Assembly (NCBI RefSeq): GCF_014170305.1
Contig: NZ_LZZT01000041.1
Coordinates: forward strand, 1 to 64,000
Length of the DNA: 64,000 nt
Direction: 5' to 3'
DNA from: Achromobacter sp. UMC71
GTDB taxonomy: Bacteria; Pseudomonadota; Gammaproteobacteria; Burkholderiales; Burkholderiaceae_B
Of this stretch, positions 50,822 to 59,708 are shown in pieces. The notes under the pieces are model-generated. The model did no database searches. It was not told the DNA's origin and saw nothing but the letters and a program-made list of their open reading frames with translations. Positions within the stretch are counted from its first letter, which is position 1, and every line of letters starts with the position of its first letter. The position numbers and the translations under genes were made by a program.

Positions 50822-52714
50822 TCAGGCGTGAGCCAGGGCCAGCCGTTGCTGGGGCAGCCCATGCGGGGGCAGCCCATGCTGGGGCAGCCCCTGCTGCGGC
50901 GCGCCCTGCCCATCGTCGCGCAACTTGAACAGCGCCACGGTGCCGGCCAGGGCACGGGCCTGGTCGCTCAGCATGGCGGACGCGGCGGCCGACTCTTCCA
51001 CCAGCGCCGCGTTCTGCTGCGTCGCCTGGTCCATGTCCGACACCGCGCGGTCGATCTGGCTGATGCCCACGCTCTGTTCGGCCATGGCGCCGTGGATCTC
51101 GGTGACCAGGCGCTGCACGCGGGTAATGCCGTCGACAATCTCGCCCATCGTCGCGCCGGCAGCCTGGACGCGTTCGGTGCCGCTCTTCACGTTCTGCACC
51201 GAGGCCTGGATCAGGCCGCGGATCTCCTGCGCCGAAGCCGCGCTGCGTTGCGCCAGCGTGCGCACTTCGCCCGCCACCACCGCAAAGCCGCGGCCCTGCT
51301 CGCCCGCCCGCGCCGCTTCGACCGCGGCGTTCAGCGCCAGGATATTGGTCTGGAAGGCGATGCCGTCGATCACGCTGATGATCTCGGTGATGCGCTCGGA
51401 AGACTGCGAGATCGCGCTCATCGTCGTGACGGCGTCCGTCACCACCTGGCCGCCGCGCTCTGCCGCCGAGCTGGCCTCGGTGGCCAGGCGCGTCGCCTGC
51501 TCCGCGGTTTCCTCGGTCTGCCGGACGCTGGAGGTCAGCTGCGTCAGCGCCGACGACGTCTCCTGCAAGGAGCCGGCCGACGTTTCAGTGCGCTGCGACA
51601 GATCGCGGTTGCCCATTTCGATCTCGCTCGTGGCGGCCGTCATGGAATGCACGCCGGTGCGCACGTCCAGCATCACATGGCTGATCTTGTCGACAAACGC
51701 GTTGAACGACGCGGAGATCTGCGCCACTTCGTCATGGCCCACCACCGCCAGGCGGTGCGTCATGTCGCCGTTGCCCGAACCGATGGTGTCCATGGCATCG
51801 CGCACCGCCGACAGGCGCTTGAAGGCGCGCGAGGTCACCACGCTGGCCAGCAGCACCGCGATCAGGGTCAGCACCACCACCGACACCAGGGTCGCGTTGA
51901 GCACCTGCGTCAGTCCGGCGGTAGCCTCGGCCCGGTCCAGCGCGATCACCAGGAACCAGTCGGTGCCGGGAATGGCGCGCGCCTTGAGCAGCTTGGGCGC
52001 GCCGCCCAGCGTCACCGCGACCGGCGCCGCGCCATCGCGCGCCATGGCGGCCAGGACCGCGGGCGTGAGTTCGGCGGCGACGTCCGTGGACGGTTTCAGC
52101 GCCAGCTTGTCGTCCACGTGCGAAATCACCTGACCGTCGGCGGCCAGCACGAACGCGATGCTGGACGGCGTGGGGCGGATGGCCTTGATGATGGCCTGGA
52201 TGCCGTCCAGCGGCACGGCGCCGCTCAGGGCGCCGACGGTCTGGCCGTTGCGCACCATAGGCGTGGTGAACGCCACGTAGAGCTTGCCGGTGCCCGAATC
52301 GCCATAGGGCTTGGTCACGGTCAGCTTGCCTGCGGCGACCGCGCTCTTGTACCAGGGGCGCGCCGTCGGATCGTAGTCGGCGGCCGTCTGCGTGGTGGAA
52401 AGGTACGTCTTGTCCGACCAGCCGATCGTGGTGATCGGAAAGCCGTTGGTGTCGCCCATCAGCTTGGCCAACCCGCGCGGGTCGCCCTTTTCCACCACCG
52501 CGGCGGTGGCGGTCACGGCCTGGGCCTTGTCGGCCGACCAGCGTTCGATGGCGCTGGCGTTGCCGGCGGCGATGGCGTCCAGGTCCGCCGAGATGGTCGC
52601 CATCATGTTGTCGCGCACGATCTGGTACGTGACGATGCCCGAGAGCACCAGCGCACCGACGACGGTAAAGCACGTGATCAACAGGATCCTGTTCCGCAAC
52701 GAGGTGATTTTCAT
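50822..52714 (-). CDS. Methyl-accepting chemotaxis protein
   Basis: 630 residues. Membrane helix about 11-31, a periplasmic dCache sensor (about 35-270) with [31 protein letters not shown], a second membrane helix about 277-297, HAMP (about 298-350) and a signalling domain with [37 protein letters not shown]. The dCache motif suggests amino-acid or amine ligands. The C-terminus is a degenerate tandem repeat, [15 protein letters not shown], with no NWETF-type CheR-docking pentapeptide. ATG 52714 begins the short basic leader before the first helix. Divergent from the GGDEF gene. Confidence 0.92.
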   Translation of the reverse strand: MKITSLRNRILLITCFTVVGALVLSGIVTYQIVRDNMMATISADLDAIAAGNASAIERWSADKAQAVTATAAVVEKGDPRGLAKLMGDTNGFPITTIGWSDKTYLSTTQTAADYDPTARPWYKSAVAAGKLTVTKPYGDSGTGKLYVAFTTPMVRNGQTVGALSGAVPLDGIQAIIKAIRPTPSSIAFVLAADGQVISHVDDKLALKPSTDVAAELTPAVLAAMARDGAAPVAVTLGGAPKLLKARAIPGTDWFLVIALDRAEATAGLTQVLNATLVSVVVLTLIAVLLASVVTSRAFKRLSAVRDAMDTIGSGNGDMTHRLAVVGHDEVAQISASFNAFVDKISHVMLDVRTGVHSMTAATSEIEMGNRDLSQRTETSAGSLQETSSALTQLTSSVRQTEETAEQATRLATEASSAAERGGQVVTDAVTTMSAISQSSERITEIISVIDGIAFQTNILALNAAVEAARAGEQGRGFAVVAGEVRTLAQRSAASAQEIRGLIQASVQNVKSGTERVQAAGATMGEIVDGITRVQRLVTEIHGAMAEQSVGISQIDRAVSDMDQATQQNAALVEESAAASAMLSDQARALAGTVALFKLRDDGQGAPQQGLPQHGLPPHGLPQQRLALAHA

Positions 52715-52895
52715 GCTTGCCTTCTTACTGCAACTGCCCATGCCGGAGGGCACGGGTATCCAGGTACGCGGCGCCAATGGCCGCGTCAACCTCACTTACG
52801 GCAGTGCAGCAAAGGACTTTAGGGCCAAGGCATAATGGCGATGGCGCCTGCCGCGGGCCGGCGCCGATACACCAGCGTTTTCCCGGGAGCTTTCG

Positions 52896-53945
52896 TTGGA
52901 CCCCATCCTCGCCGAACTGTCGGCGTCGCTGCAGGCGGCCAAATCGGTCGAGCAGCTGACGCGACCCCTGCTCGACATGCTGGGCGCCGTCACGGGCCTG
53001 GAATCCACCTACCTCACCGCGATCGACGCCGACCTGCAGCACGTGCGCTATGCGCGCAATGTGGGCGCGTTGCAGATCCCGGAAGGCCTGTCGGTACCCT
53101 GGTCCGACACCCTGTGCAAGCGCGCGCTGGACGAAGGCCGCATGACCACCAGCGACGTCCGCGCCTGCTGGCCGGATTCCGACGCGGCACGCCAGTTGGG
53201 CATCCAGACCTACGTCAGCGCCCCCATCCGCACCGACGATGGCCTGCTGCTCGGCACGCTGTGTGGCGCCAGCGCCCACCAGCAATCCGTGGCGCCACAG
53301 GCTGAATCCATCCTGCGCCTGTTCTCCAGCGTGATCGCCGGCTTCATCGAACGCGAGCAACTGGTCGCGCAGCTGCGGCAAGCCAATGCGCAACTGATGG
53401 CCTATGCGCTGACCGATCCGCTCACCGGCCTGCCCAACCGTCGCGCGCTCTACGAAGAACTGGACCGCCTGCGCAGCCGCGCACTGCGCGAAGGCGGCAG
53501 CGTGCTGGTCGGCGTGGTCGACCTGGACGGCTTCAAGGGCATCAACGACACCTACGGCCACCAGCAAGGCGACGCCTTCCTGCAGGAAATCGCGCGGCGG
53601 CTGGCCATCGCGGTGCGCGCCTCGGACATGGTCGGCCGGCTGGGCGGCGACGAATTCGTGCTGATCGGCCCCGGCCCCGCGCTGGCGCGCGGCGATGCGG
53701 CGCCGGGGCAGGATGCCGAACGCGGCGATGCCCAGGAAGCCGCCCGCTCGCTGGAAGACCGCGCCAGCGCCGCCACGGTCGGGCGCTACCAGCTCGGCGA
53801 CACCGCCCAGCCCTACGAGGGCGCCAGCGTCGGCGTGGTGGCGCTGGACCCGCGCGGCCTGACCGCCGAGGAAGCCGTGCGGCTGGCCGATGCCCGCATG
53901 TATGAGATCAAGCGCGCCCGCAAGGCCGTCCGCACGATTCACTAG
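52896..53945 (+). CDS. GAF-GGDEF diguanylate cyclase
   Basis: 349 residues. GAF sensor (about 20-155) with TLCKRALDEGRMTTSDVRACWPDS and YVSAPIRTDDGLLLGTLCG, then a GGDEF domain (about 170-345): LTDPLTGLPNRRAL, VDLDGFKGINDTYGHQQGDAFLQ, LGGDEF intact, and an RASD inhibitory-site motif five residues before it. An extended Ala/Asp-rich insert (about 268-290) follows the active site. It should make c-di-GMP in response to a cytoplasmic signal. Start is a TTG with GGGAGC 7 bp upstream. Divergent from the chemoreceptor. Confidence 0.9.
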   Translation: MDPILAELSASLQAAKSVEQLTRPLLDMLGAVTGLESTYLTAIDADLQHVRYARNVGALQIPEGLSVPWSDTLCKRALDEGRMTTSDVRACWPDSDAARQLGIQTYVSAPIRTDDGLLLGTLCGASAHQQSVAPQAESILRLFSSVIAGFIEREQLVAQLRQANAQLMAYALTDPLTGLPNRRALYEELDRLRSRALREGGSVLVGVVDLDGFKGINDTYGHQQGDAFLQEIARRLAIAVRASDMVGRLGGDEFVLIGPGPALARGDAAPGQDAERGDAQEAARSLEDRASAATVGRYQLGDTAQPYEGASVGVVALDPRGLTAEEAVRLADARMYEIKRARKAVRTIH

Positions 53946-53960
53946 CGCCAGGGCTTGCAC

Positions 53961-53986
53961 GACACATAAGTATTTGCTAATGTGTC
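53961..53986. promoter_or_regulatory. ArsR-type operator overlapping the arsR promoter
   Basis: GACACAT-N12-ATGTGTC with perfect arms of seven and a further inner AG/CT pair. It ends 3 bp before the ATG of the ArsR gene. A TTGCAC at 53955-53960 and GCTAAT at 53976-53981 could be -35 and -10, so the repressor would cover its own promoter. Confidence 0.7.
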
Positions 53987-53989
53987 GCC

Positions 53990-54304
53990 ATGCTCGAAAA
54001 CGACATCTTCAAGGCCCTGGCCGACCCGACCCGCCGTACGCTCTTCGAAAAACTTGCGGCCGGCGGCATGAACGCCAGCGCGCTACGGGACGGCATGGAT
54101 ATCAGCCAGCCCGCGATCTCGCAGCACCTGGCGGTGCTGCGCCAGGCGCGGCTGGTACGCGAACAGCGGCAAGGCCGCTTCGTCCACTACGAAGTCGATC
54201 CGGACGGCCTGGCCCTGCTATGCGGCTGGCTGGCCAGGTACCGCGCTTACTGGCCGGCGCGCGTCGAGGCCCTGAAGAGCCTGCTCAAGGACATGGACCA
54301 ATGA
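53990..54304 (+). CDS. ArsR-family repressor
   Basis: 104 residues. Winged helix LADPTRRTLFEKLAAGGMNASALRDGMDISQPAISQHLAVLRQARLVREQRQGRFVHYEV. It lacks the ELCVCDL metal site of ArsR/SmtB, placing it with the non-metal group that is paired with AHSA1 genes. No ribosome site precedes the ATG; the operator ends 3 bp before it, so the message may be leaderless. Coupled to the next gene by an ATGA overlap. Confidence 0.9.
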   Translation: MLENDIFKALADPTRRTLFEKLAAGGMNASALRDGMDISQPAISQHLAVLRQARLVREQRQGRFVHYEVDPDGLALLCGWLARYRAYWPARVEALKSLLKDMDQ

Positions 54305-54660
54305 ACGCCAAGCATCTCGACCCGCAGGACACCGCGCTGGTGCTCGACTATGACCTGGACGCGCCGCCCGAGAAAGTCTGGCGCGCCCTCAGCATCCCCG
54401 CCCTGCGCGACCAGTGGCTGCCGGACGGCGAGCTGGCCGCTGCCGAACCGCTGGCCTGCACGCCCGGCGTCGAGGTCCGCTACCGCATGCGCGAAACCTT
54501 GCCGCCCTGCCTCGAAAGCGTGGTGACGTTCCAGTTGCACCCCACCGCCGACGGCGGCACCCGCCTCACCATCATCCACGCGCCGGACGACGCCAGGCTG
54601 ACCCGCCCCGCGCCGCAGGCCGCCAACGATTCCTGGCACCGGCTCAAGCTGGCCGCCTGA
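54301..54660 (+). CDS. AHSA1/SRPBCC-family protein
   Basis: 119 residues. SRPBCC (START-like) helix-grip fold: [32 protein letters not shown] at the N-terminus, then beta strands and a C-terminal helix [16 protein letters not shown]. Somewhat shorter than typical AHSA1 proteins. Such genes are commonly the second gene of ArsR-AHSA1 pairs and bind hydrophobic ligands; the ligand is unknown. Start overlaps the arsR stop as ATGA. Confidence 0.88.
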   Translation: MNAKHLDPQDTALVLDYDLDAPPEKVWRALSIPALRDQWLPDGELAAAEPLACTPGVEVRYRMRETLPPCLESVVTFQLHPTADGGTRLTIIHAPDDARLTRPAPQAANDSWHRLKLAA

Positions 54661-54730
54661 CGCGCGCCCGCGCCCTTACCGTTTTTCCGTTTTCGCGGCG
54701 CCATCCCCGCCGCCCGACAGGAGTTCGCCC

Positions 54731-55336
54731 ATGAGCGAAACGATGCAGCTCGTCCCGATGGTCGTCGAACAGTCCGGACGCGGTGAAAGATCCTTCGATA
54801 TCTACTCGCGCCTGCTGCGTGAACGCATCATTTTCCTGAGCGGCGAGGTCAACGACAGCGTGTCCGCGCTGGTCTGCGCGCAGCTGCTGTTCCTGGAAGC
54901 CGAGAACCCCGGCAAGCCCATCCACCTGTACATCAACTCGCCGGGCGGCGTCATCACCAGCGGGCTGGCCATGTACGACACCATGCAGTTCATCAAGTCG
55001 CCGGTGCACACGCTGTGCATGGGCACCGCGCGGTCGATGGGTTCATTCCTGCTAATGGCGGGCGAACCCGGCCAGCGCGCCGCGCTGGCCAACGCCAGCC
55101 TGCACGTGCACCAGCCGCTGGGCGGCTTCCAGGGGCAGGCGTCCGATGTGCTGATCCATGCCGAGGAAATGCAGCGCACCAAGCAGCGCATCACGCGGCT
55201 GTATGCCGAGCACTGCGGCCGCAGCATTGAAGACGTGGCGCGCAGCCTGGACCGCGACCGCTACATGAGCGCCGAGGAAGCGGTGGAATGGGGCCTGATC
55301 GACCGCGTGATGGATCCGCGCACGATGGGCAATTGA
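54731..55336 (+). CDS. clpP: ATP-dependent Clp protease proteolytic subunit (ClpP paralogue)
   Basis: 201 residues. Begins [36 protein letters not shown], the standard ClpP opening. Catalytic Ser in [14 protein letters not shown], His in [17 protein letters not shown], Asp in [18 protein letters not shown]. The residues around the Ser (TARSMGS rather than the usual AASMGA) differ from the housekeeping enzyme, and no tig or clpX gene is adjacent, so this looks like a second ClpP. It should form a chambered serine protease with a Clp ATPase. Confidence 0.93.
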   Translation: MSETMQLVPMVVEQSGRGERSFDIYSRLLRERIIFLSGEVNDSVSALVCAQLLFLEAENPGKPIHLYINSPGGVITSGLAMYDTMQFIKSPVHTLCMGTARSMGSFLLMAGEPGQRAALANASLHVHQPLGGFQGQASDVLIHAEEMQRTKQRITRLYAEHCGRSIEDVARSLDRDRYMSAEEAVEWGLIDRVMDPRTMGN

Positions 55337-55360
55337 GCCGGCGGCCGCCGAACCTGACGG

Positions 55361-56608
55361 CTACGCGTCGGCCAGCCGCCGCTGATGGCGGGCGCGCAAC
55401 AGCGCGTTGACTGCCGCCCCCACCGCCAACAGCGCCGCGGTGCCCAGGAACACCGCCGGCATGCCGAAGTGTCCGCCGATGAATCCGCCCAGCACCGGGC
55501 CCGCCACCTGGCCCACGTACTGCGCCGAAATCGACAGGCCCAGCACATTGCCGCCGACGCCATCGGGCACGTTATGGCGGATCACGCTGGTCACGCAGGG
55601 CAGCAACCCGCCCAGCGCCAGCCCCATCAGGAAACGCAGCGCCACCAGTTGCCAGCCCGCGGTCACGAAGGCCTGCGGAATCAGCAGCAGCGCGGCCACG
55701 GCCAGCGCGCCGACGATCACGGTCCAGTGGCCCACCCGGTCGGCCAGCCGGCCCAGGCGCGAAGCGGACAGGATGGCGCCCAGCGCCGCGGCCGACATCA
55801 CCACGCCCGACACGAGTGTGACGCGGCTGGCGTCCTGCACCAGTTGCCCCACGTAGACGGTGATGATGGGTTCGATCGACATGGTGGCAAACATCAGCAG
55901 CATCCCGGTCGCCAACATCGCGACCACCGGGCGCTTGTCCGGAATCTGCGCCCAGCCGCCTTTCTTGGGCCCGCCGGCCTTGGCCTTGGGCGGACGCGGC
56001 ATTTCCTTGATCAGGAACACCGTGGCCAGGAACACCAGGAAGATCACGCCGCCGGCCAGCAGAAACGTGGCGCGGATGCCGATCAGGGGCGGCAACGCCC
56101 CGCCGATCAGCGGCCCGACCAGGTTGCCCGCCATGATGCCGGCCGACAGCACCCCCAGCGCCCAGCCCGAACGCGCCTTGGGCGCCTGCATCGCCACCAG
56201 GATGGTCGACCCCGACGCGTAGCCGCCGGCGAAACCCACCAGCAGCCGCAGCAGCACCAATTGCCACACCGTCTGCACCATGCCCGTCAGCGACATGCAG
56301 ACCGCCATGCCGAACGACGCGCGCACCAGCATCAGCTTGCGGCCGTAGCGGTCGCCCAGCCGGCCCCAGAGCGGCGCCACCAGCGCCGCGGCGAAAAAGG
56401 TGGCGCCATAGGCGATGCCCGACCACTGCACGATCGCCTCGTGCCCCACCGCGCCCAGCTCTTCCACATACAGCGGCAGGAACGGCAGCAGCAGCGTCAT
56501 TGCCACGATGGTGCTGAACGAACCGGCGAAACAGACCGCCAGGTTGCGCCGCCAGTGGATGTTGTCGTCCGGCGCCGCCGGCGCGGCGGTGTCCGTGGGG
56601 GAAGTCAT
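55361..56608 (-). CDS. MFS multidrug-type transporter
   Basis: 415 residues, about twelve membrane helices. Helix 2-3 loop LWGRLGDRYGRKLMLVRASFG is a perfect MFS motif A, and motif C-like AGNLVGPLIGG in helix 5 marks an antiporter. Large cytoplasmic loop RPPKAKAGGPKKGGWAQIPDKRP. Likely exporter (compare MdtG). ATG 56608 preceded by AAGGA. Converges on clpP. Confidence 0.88.
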   Translation of the reverse strand: MTSPTDTAAPAAPDDNIHWRRNLAVCFAGSFSTIVAMTLLLPFLPLYVEELGAVGHEAIVQWSGIAYGATFFAAALVAPLWGRLGDRYGRKLMLVRASFGMAVCMSLTGMVQTVWQLVLLRLLVGFAGGYASGSTILVAMQAPKARSGWALGVLSAGIMAGNLVGPLIGGALPPLIGIRATFLLAGGVIFLVFLATVFLIKEMPRPPKAKAGGPKKGGWAQIPDKRPVVAMLATGMLLMFATMSIEPIITVYVGQLVQDASRVTLVSGVVMSAAALGAILSASRLGRLADRVGHWTVIVGALAVAALLLIPQAFVTAGWQLVALRFLMGLALGGLLPCVTSVIRHNVPDGVGGNVLGLSISAQYVGQVAGPVLGGFIGGHFGMPAVFLGTAALLAVGAAVNALLRARHQRRLADA

Positions 56609-56825
56609 GGGAGGAATCCTTGTTGCGGTCGGTGACGCGCCAGTCGCGCCCTCCGGATTGTTGCCAGCCGGGCCGCCTGTAACAAGGCCAGCCCCGATAC
56701 CGGTATTGCCGCTACCCCCCAACCGCGCCGCCGGCCTGCTCCGCCGCTGTCATGTGGAATGCTGGTAGTCTTGCAGCGCCGCACGCCGTCCTGCGCGTGC
56801 CTTTCTCTTTTTCGGTGAATCCATC

Positions 56826-57335
56826 ATGACCAGCCCCCTGTACCAAGCTTCCGTACCCGTTCTCAAGCAAATGCTGACCGCCCTGTCCGGCGTGCTGCAA
56901 AAGGCCGAGGCCCACGTCGCCGCCAAGAACATCGACCCCAACGCCCTGCTGCAGGCCCGCCTGTTCCCCGACATGTTCCCGCTGGTACGCCAGGTGCAGA
57001 TCGCCTGTGACTTCGCCAAGGGCATCTCGTCGCGCCTGGCCGGCGCCGAAGTGCCGTCCTGGCCGGACACCGAAACCACCTTCGCCGAACTGCAAACGCT
57101 GATCGCCAAGGCCCTGGCCCACGTCGGCGCGTTCCAGCCGGAACAGTTCGCCCAGAGCGAAGGCCGCGAAATCGTGCTGCGTCCGGGCACGCCCAAGGAA
57201 AAGAAACTGAACGCCAGCGCCTACCTGCTGCACTATGGCCTGCCCCAGTTCTTCTTCCACGTAACCACCGCCTACGACCTGCTGCGCCACAACGGCGTCG
57301 AGATCGGCAAGCGCGACTACATGGGCGCCTACTGA
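56826..57335 (+). CDS. DUF1993 family protein
   Basis: 169 residues, the usual DUF1993 length. It begins TSPLYQASVPVLKQMLTALSGVLQKAEAH and has ARLFPDMFPLVRQVQIACDFAKG, and YLLHYGLPQFFFHVTTAYDLLRHNGVEIGKRDYMG at the end. The fold is a four-helix bundle related to DinB-like hydrolases. Function unknown. A perfect hairpin follows at 57349-57375. Confidence 0.93.
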   Translation: MTSPLYQASVPVLKQMLTALSGVLQKAEAHVAAKNIDPNALLQARLFPDMFPLVRQVQIACDFAKGISSRLAGAEVPSWPDTETTFAELQTLIAKALAHVGAFQPEQFAQSEGREIVLRPGTPKEKKLNASAYLLHYGLPQFFFHVTTAYDLLRHNGVEIGKRDYMGAY

Positions 57336-57348
57336 TCACGGCAGCCGC

Positions 57349-57375
57349 GCGCCAGCAGGTTGCTGCTGCTGGCGC
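57349..57375. terminator. Perfect hairpin between convergent genes
   Basis: GCGCCAGCAG and CTGCTGGCGC are perfectly complementary over ten pairs with a seven-base loop. It lies between the DUF1993 and Bug genes and may stop transcription in both directions; no T-run is present. Confidence 0.5.
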
Positions 57376-57399
57376 TGGCGGCGGCCGGTGCGCGTCGGC

Positions 57400-58407
57400 C
57401 TATTCCGTGATCTGGATCTTGGCCTGATCGATGATCACCTGGTAGCGCTTCATTTCCGCGTCGATGAACGTGGCGAAGGCCGCCGAGTCCTTGACCGACG
57501 GCTCAAAGCCCAGGCTGTTCAGCTGCTCGACCACCTTGGGGCTGGCCATTACTTTGGCCGACACCGCTTCCAGTTTCCGCAGGATCGGCTGCGGCAGGTT
57601 GGCTGGGCCCCACACGCCGTACCAGGAATAGAACTCGAAATTCTTCTGGCCCTGCTCCTTCATGGTGGGCAGGTCAGCCAGCAACGGGCTGCGCTCGGCG
57701 CCGGTCAGCGCCACCGCGCGAAGCTTGCCGGCGCGCACCATCGGCAGCGACGACAGCATCGGGTCGATCAAGCCCTGCACCTGGCCGCCGACCATGTCCG
57801 ACAAGGCCGGGCCGCCGCCGCGATAGAGCACGATGGGAATCTGCTCCAGGCCGTTGTCGTGCAGGAACGAGGCCGCGGCCAGATGGCCGGCCGACCCGAA
57901 GCCGGTGGTGGCGAAGGAATACTTCTGCGGATCCGCCTTCAACACCTTGACCAGCTCCTGCACGTTGTTCGCCGGCACTTTGGGGTTGACGCTGAAGATC
58001 AGCGCGCCCTGGGCCAGTTCGCTGATCGGCGTGAAGTCCTTGACCGAATCGAACTTGATCGTCTTCTTGTACAGCAGCGGATTGATGGCGTGGATCGAGG
58101 CATTCAGATAGAGCGTGTAGCCATCGGGCGCGGCACGCGCCACGTAGGCCGCGCCGATCATGCCCGAGGCGCCGGCGCGGTTTTCCACCACCACCGACTG
58201 GCCCAGCTCTTTGCCCAATTGCTCGGCATACAGGCGCGCCACGCCATCGACGGAACCGCCCGGCGGATGCGGCACGACCAGCGTGATGGGACGCTGTGGA
58301 TAGGCGTCATCGGCCAGCGCGGCGGCGCCGGACGCGGCGCCCGCCGCCAGCAAGGCGGCGCTGAGCAGCCGCTTGAGCGGCGCGGGACGGGACAGGGAAC
58401 GGAACAT
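57400..58407 (-). CDS. Bug/TctC-family periplasmic receptor
   Basis: 335 residues. Signal peptide to about AALA-DDAYPQRPITLVVPHPPGGSVDGVAR, the Bug opening. GQSVVVENRAGASGMIGAAYVARAAPDGYTLYL is the family's conserved ENRxGAxG loop. Such receptors bind carboxylates or similar anions for TctAB importers. It lies 137 bp downstream of the DapA-like lyase in the same direction, so the ligand could be the lyase's substrate. Confidence 0.92.
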   Translation of the reverse strand: MFRSLSRPAPLKRLLSAALLAAGAASGAAALADDAYPQRPITLVVPHPPGGSVDGVARLYAEQLGKELGQSVVVENRAGASGMIGAAYVARAAPDGYTLYLNASIHAINPLLYKKTIKFDSVKDFTPISELAQGALIFSVNPKVPANNVQELVKVLKADPQKYSFATTGFGSAGHLAAASFLHDNGLEQIPIVLYRGGGPALSDMVGGQVQGLIDPMLSSLPMVRAGKLRAVALTGAERSPLLADLPTMKEQGQKNFEFYSWYGVWGPANLPQPILRKLEAVSAKVMASPKVVEQLNSLGFEPSVKDSAAFATFIDAEMKRYQVIIDQAKIQITE

Positions 58408-58511
58408 GATGGTCTCTCTAGGCGATGGCGCATTCATTTCGAGCGCGCAGGAGTCGTCCACGCCATCGGACGCGACGCGCGCGCCCGCCATGCCGTGGAT
58501 CGTCAGGATGG

Positions 58512-58535
58512 GTCCGGCGGCCTGCGCCGCCGGAC
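58512..58535 (-). other. Perfect hairpin between the DapA-like and Bug genes
   Basis: GTCCGGCGGC-CTGC-GCCGCCGGAC, ten perfect pairs with a four-base loop, 9 bp past the lyase stop. No T-run follows. It may act as a partial terminator or mRNA stabiliser between the two genes. Confidence 0.6.
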
Positions 58536-58543
58536 AAGGGGAA

Positions 58544-59479
58544 TCAGGCCGCCTTGAGCTGCGCGGAACTGAAGCCGTACTTGGTGTCCAGCCCCAGCTC
58601 GCGCACGATGCGCAGGCCCTTGGCCAGCGCGTCGCCTTCCAGGCCGCGCAACGGACGGCGCAGATCGCCCACCGGCAGGCCCACCGCCTTCATCAGCGAC
58701 TTGATGGCCACCGGGTTGATGGCGGAGTACGAGTAGTGCAGCATCGGCAAGAGGCCCAGATAGCCTTCGCGGAAGCTGACCGACACATCGGGCGTATCCC
58801 ACGGACGCGAGATGTCGGCCATTTCAGCGGGCGCGATGTTGCCGGTCATGTTGGCGGTGCCGTGGCCGCCCAGGCTCATGGTGGGCACCACCAGCCCCAG
58901 ATTGGGCGAATCGCAGCACATCACCGACACGTCCGGACGGCCGCGCAGCACCTGCGCCACCTGGCCGACGCGCGTGGTCGATTCCTTGTGCACCACGTAG
59001 TTCGGATGCTTGAAGATGCGCAGCAGCTGGTCCCAATGCAGGTCGCTCTTGACCCGCGGCGGGTTGTTGTAGATACCCAGCGGCAGGTCGGTGGCATCGG
59101 CCACTTCCAGGAAATAGGCTTCGGTGTCCGCCTCGGACGCGCAGATGTAGGCGGGCGCGGCCAGAATCGCGCCGTCGGCGCCGTTGGCCTGCGCGAACTT
59201 CAGGTATTCGATGGTGCTGTCGGTGTTGTTGCCGGTGCAGCCGTAGAACAGCTTCATCTTGCCGCTCTTCATCTTGGCGGTCTCGACGATGACCTGGTGC
59301 CGTTCTTCCGGCGACAGCAGCGACACTTCTCCAGTGGAGCCCATGATGAGCACCGCGGCGGTGCCGTTGTCCTCCTGGAACTTCAACAGGCTGCGAAAGG
59401 CGCTGAAATCGACACTGCCGTCGCGATTGAACGGCGTCACGATAGCGACGAAGGACCCCTGGATTTTCATTTTGCTCAT
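58544..59479 (-). CDS. Dihydrodipicolinate synthase-family lyase
   Basis: 311 residues. TIM-barrel class I aldolase with AIVTPFNRDGSVD, LIMGSTGEVSLLSPEE, YNNPPRV (with the catalytic Tyr), and VVHKESTTRVGQ, where the Lys forms the Schiff base. The family includes DapA and many catabolic aldolases and dehydratases. A biosynthetic DapA role is less likely because of its pairing with a Bug receptor and the distinct C-terminus. ATG 59479 gives the usual N-terminal strand. Confidence 0.88.
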   Translation of the reverse strand: MSKMKIQGSFVAIVTPFNRDGSVDFSAFRSLLKFQEDNGTAAVLIMGSTGEVSLLSPEERHQVIVETAKMKSGKMKLFYGCTGNNTDSTIEYLKFAQANGADGAILAAPAYICASEADTEAYFLEVADATDLPLGIYNNPPRVKSDLHWDQLLRIFKHPNYVVHKESTTRVGQVAQVLRGRPDVSVMCCDSPNLGLVVPTMSLGGHGTANMTGNIAPAEMADISRPWDTPDVSVSFREGYLGLLPMLHYSYSAINPVAIKSLMKAVGLPVGDLRRPLRGLEGDALAKGLRIVRELGLDTKYGFSSAQLKAA

Positions 59480-59708
59480 GAACCACTCCACATGCGGAAG
59501 GACTGCTCGATAAAAGCCAGGGTCGCGCGCGGTCGGCGCATCCACCTGACCATTCCCCTTGTTGCTTACGCAGTATAGGAAGAGCGGCCCCGAAAATTTT
59601 TCTATTTTCCACACTTTCAGGGGGCCCGAAAGACAAAGAATTTCTAAGGCAATGCGTTTAAGTTATGAGGATTTCCATAACAATACGTTTTTGACCGCGC
59701 CACACCCC

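Noticed and set aside
50822-50905. CRISPR-like short repeats
   Set aside because: The 15-base units are contiguous, in frame and code for the chemoreceptor tail; there are no spacers.
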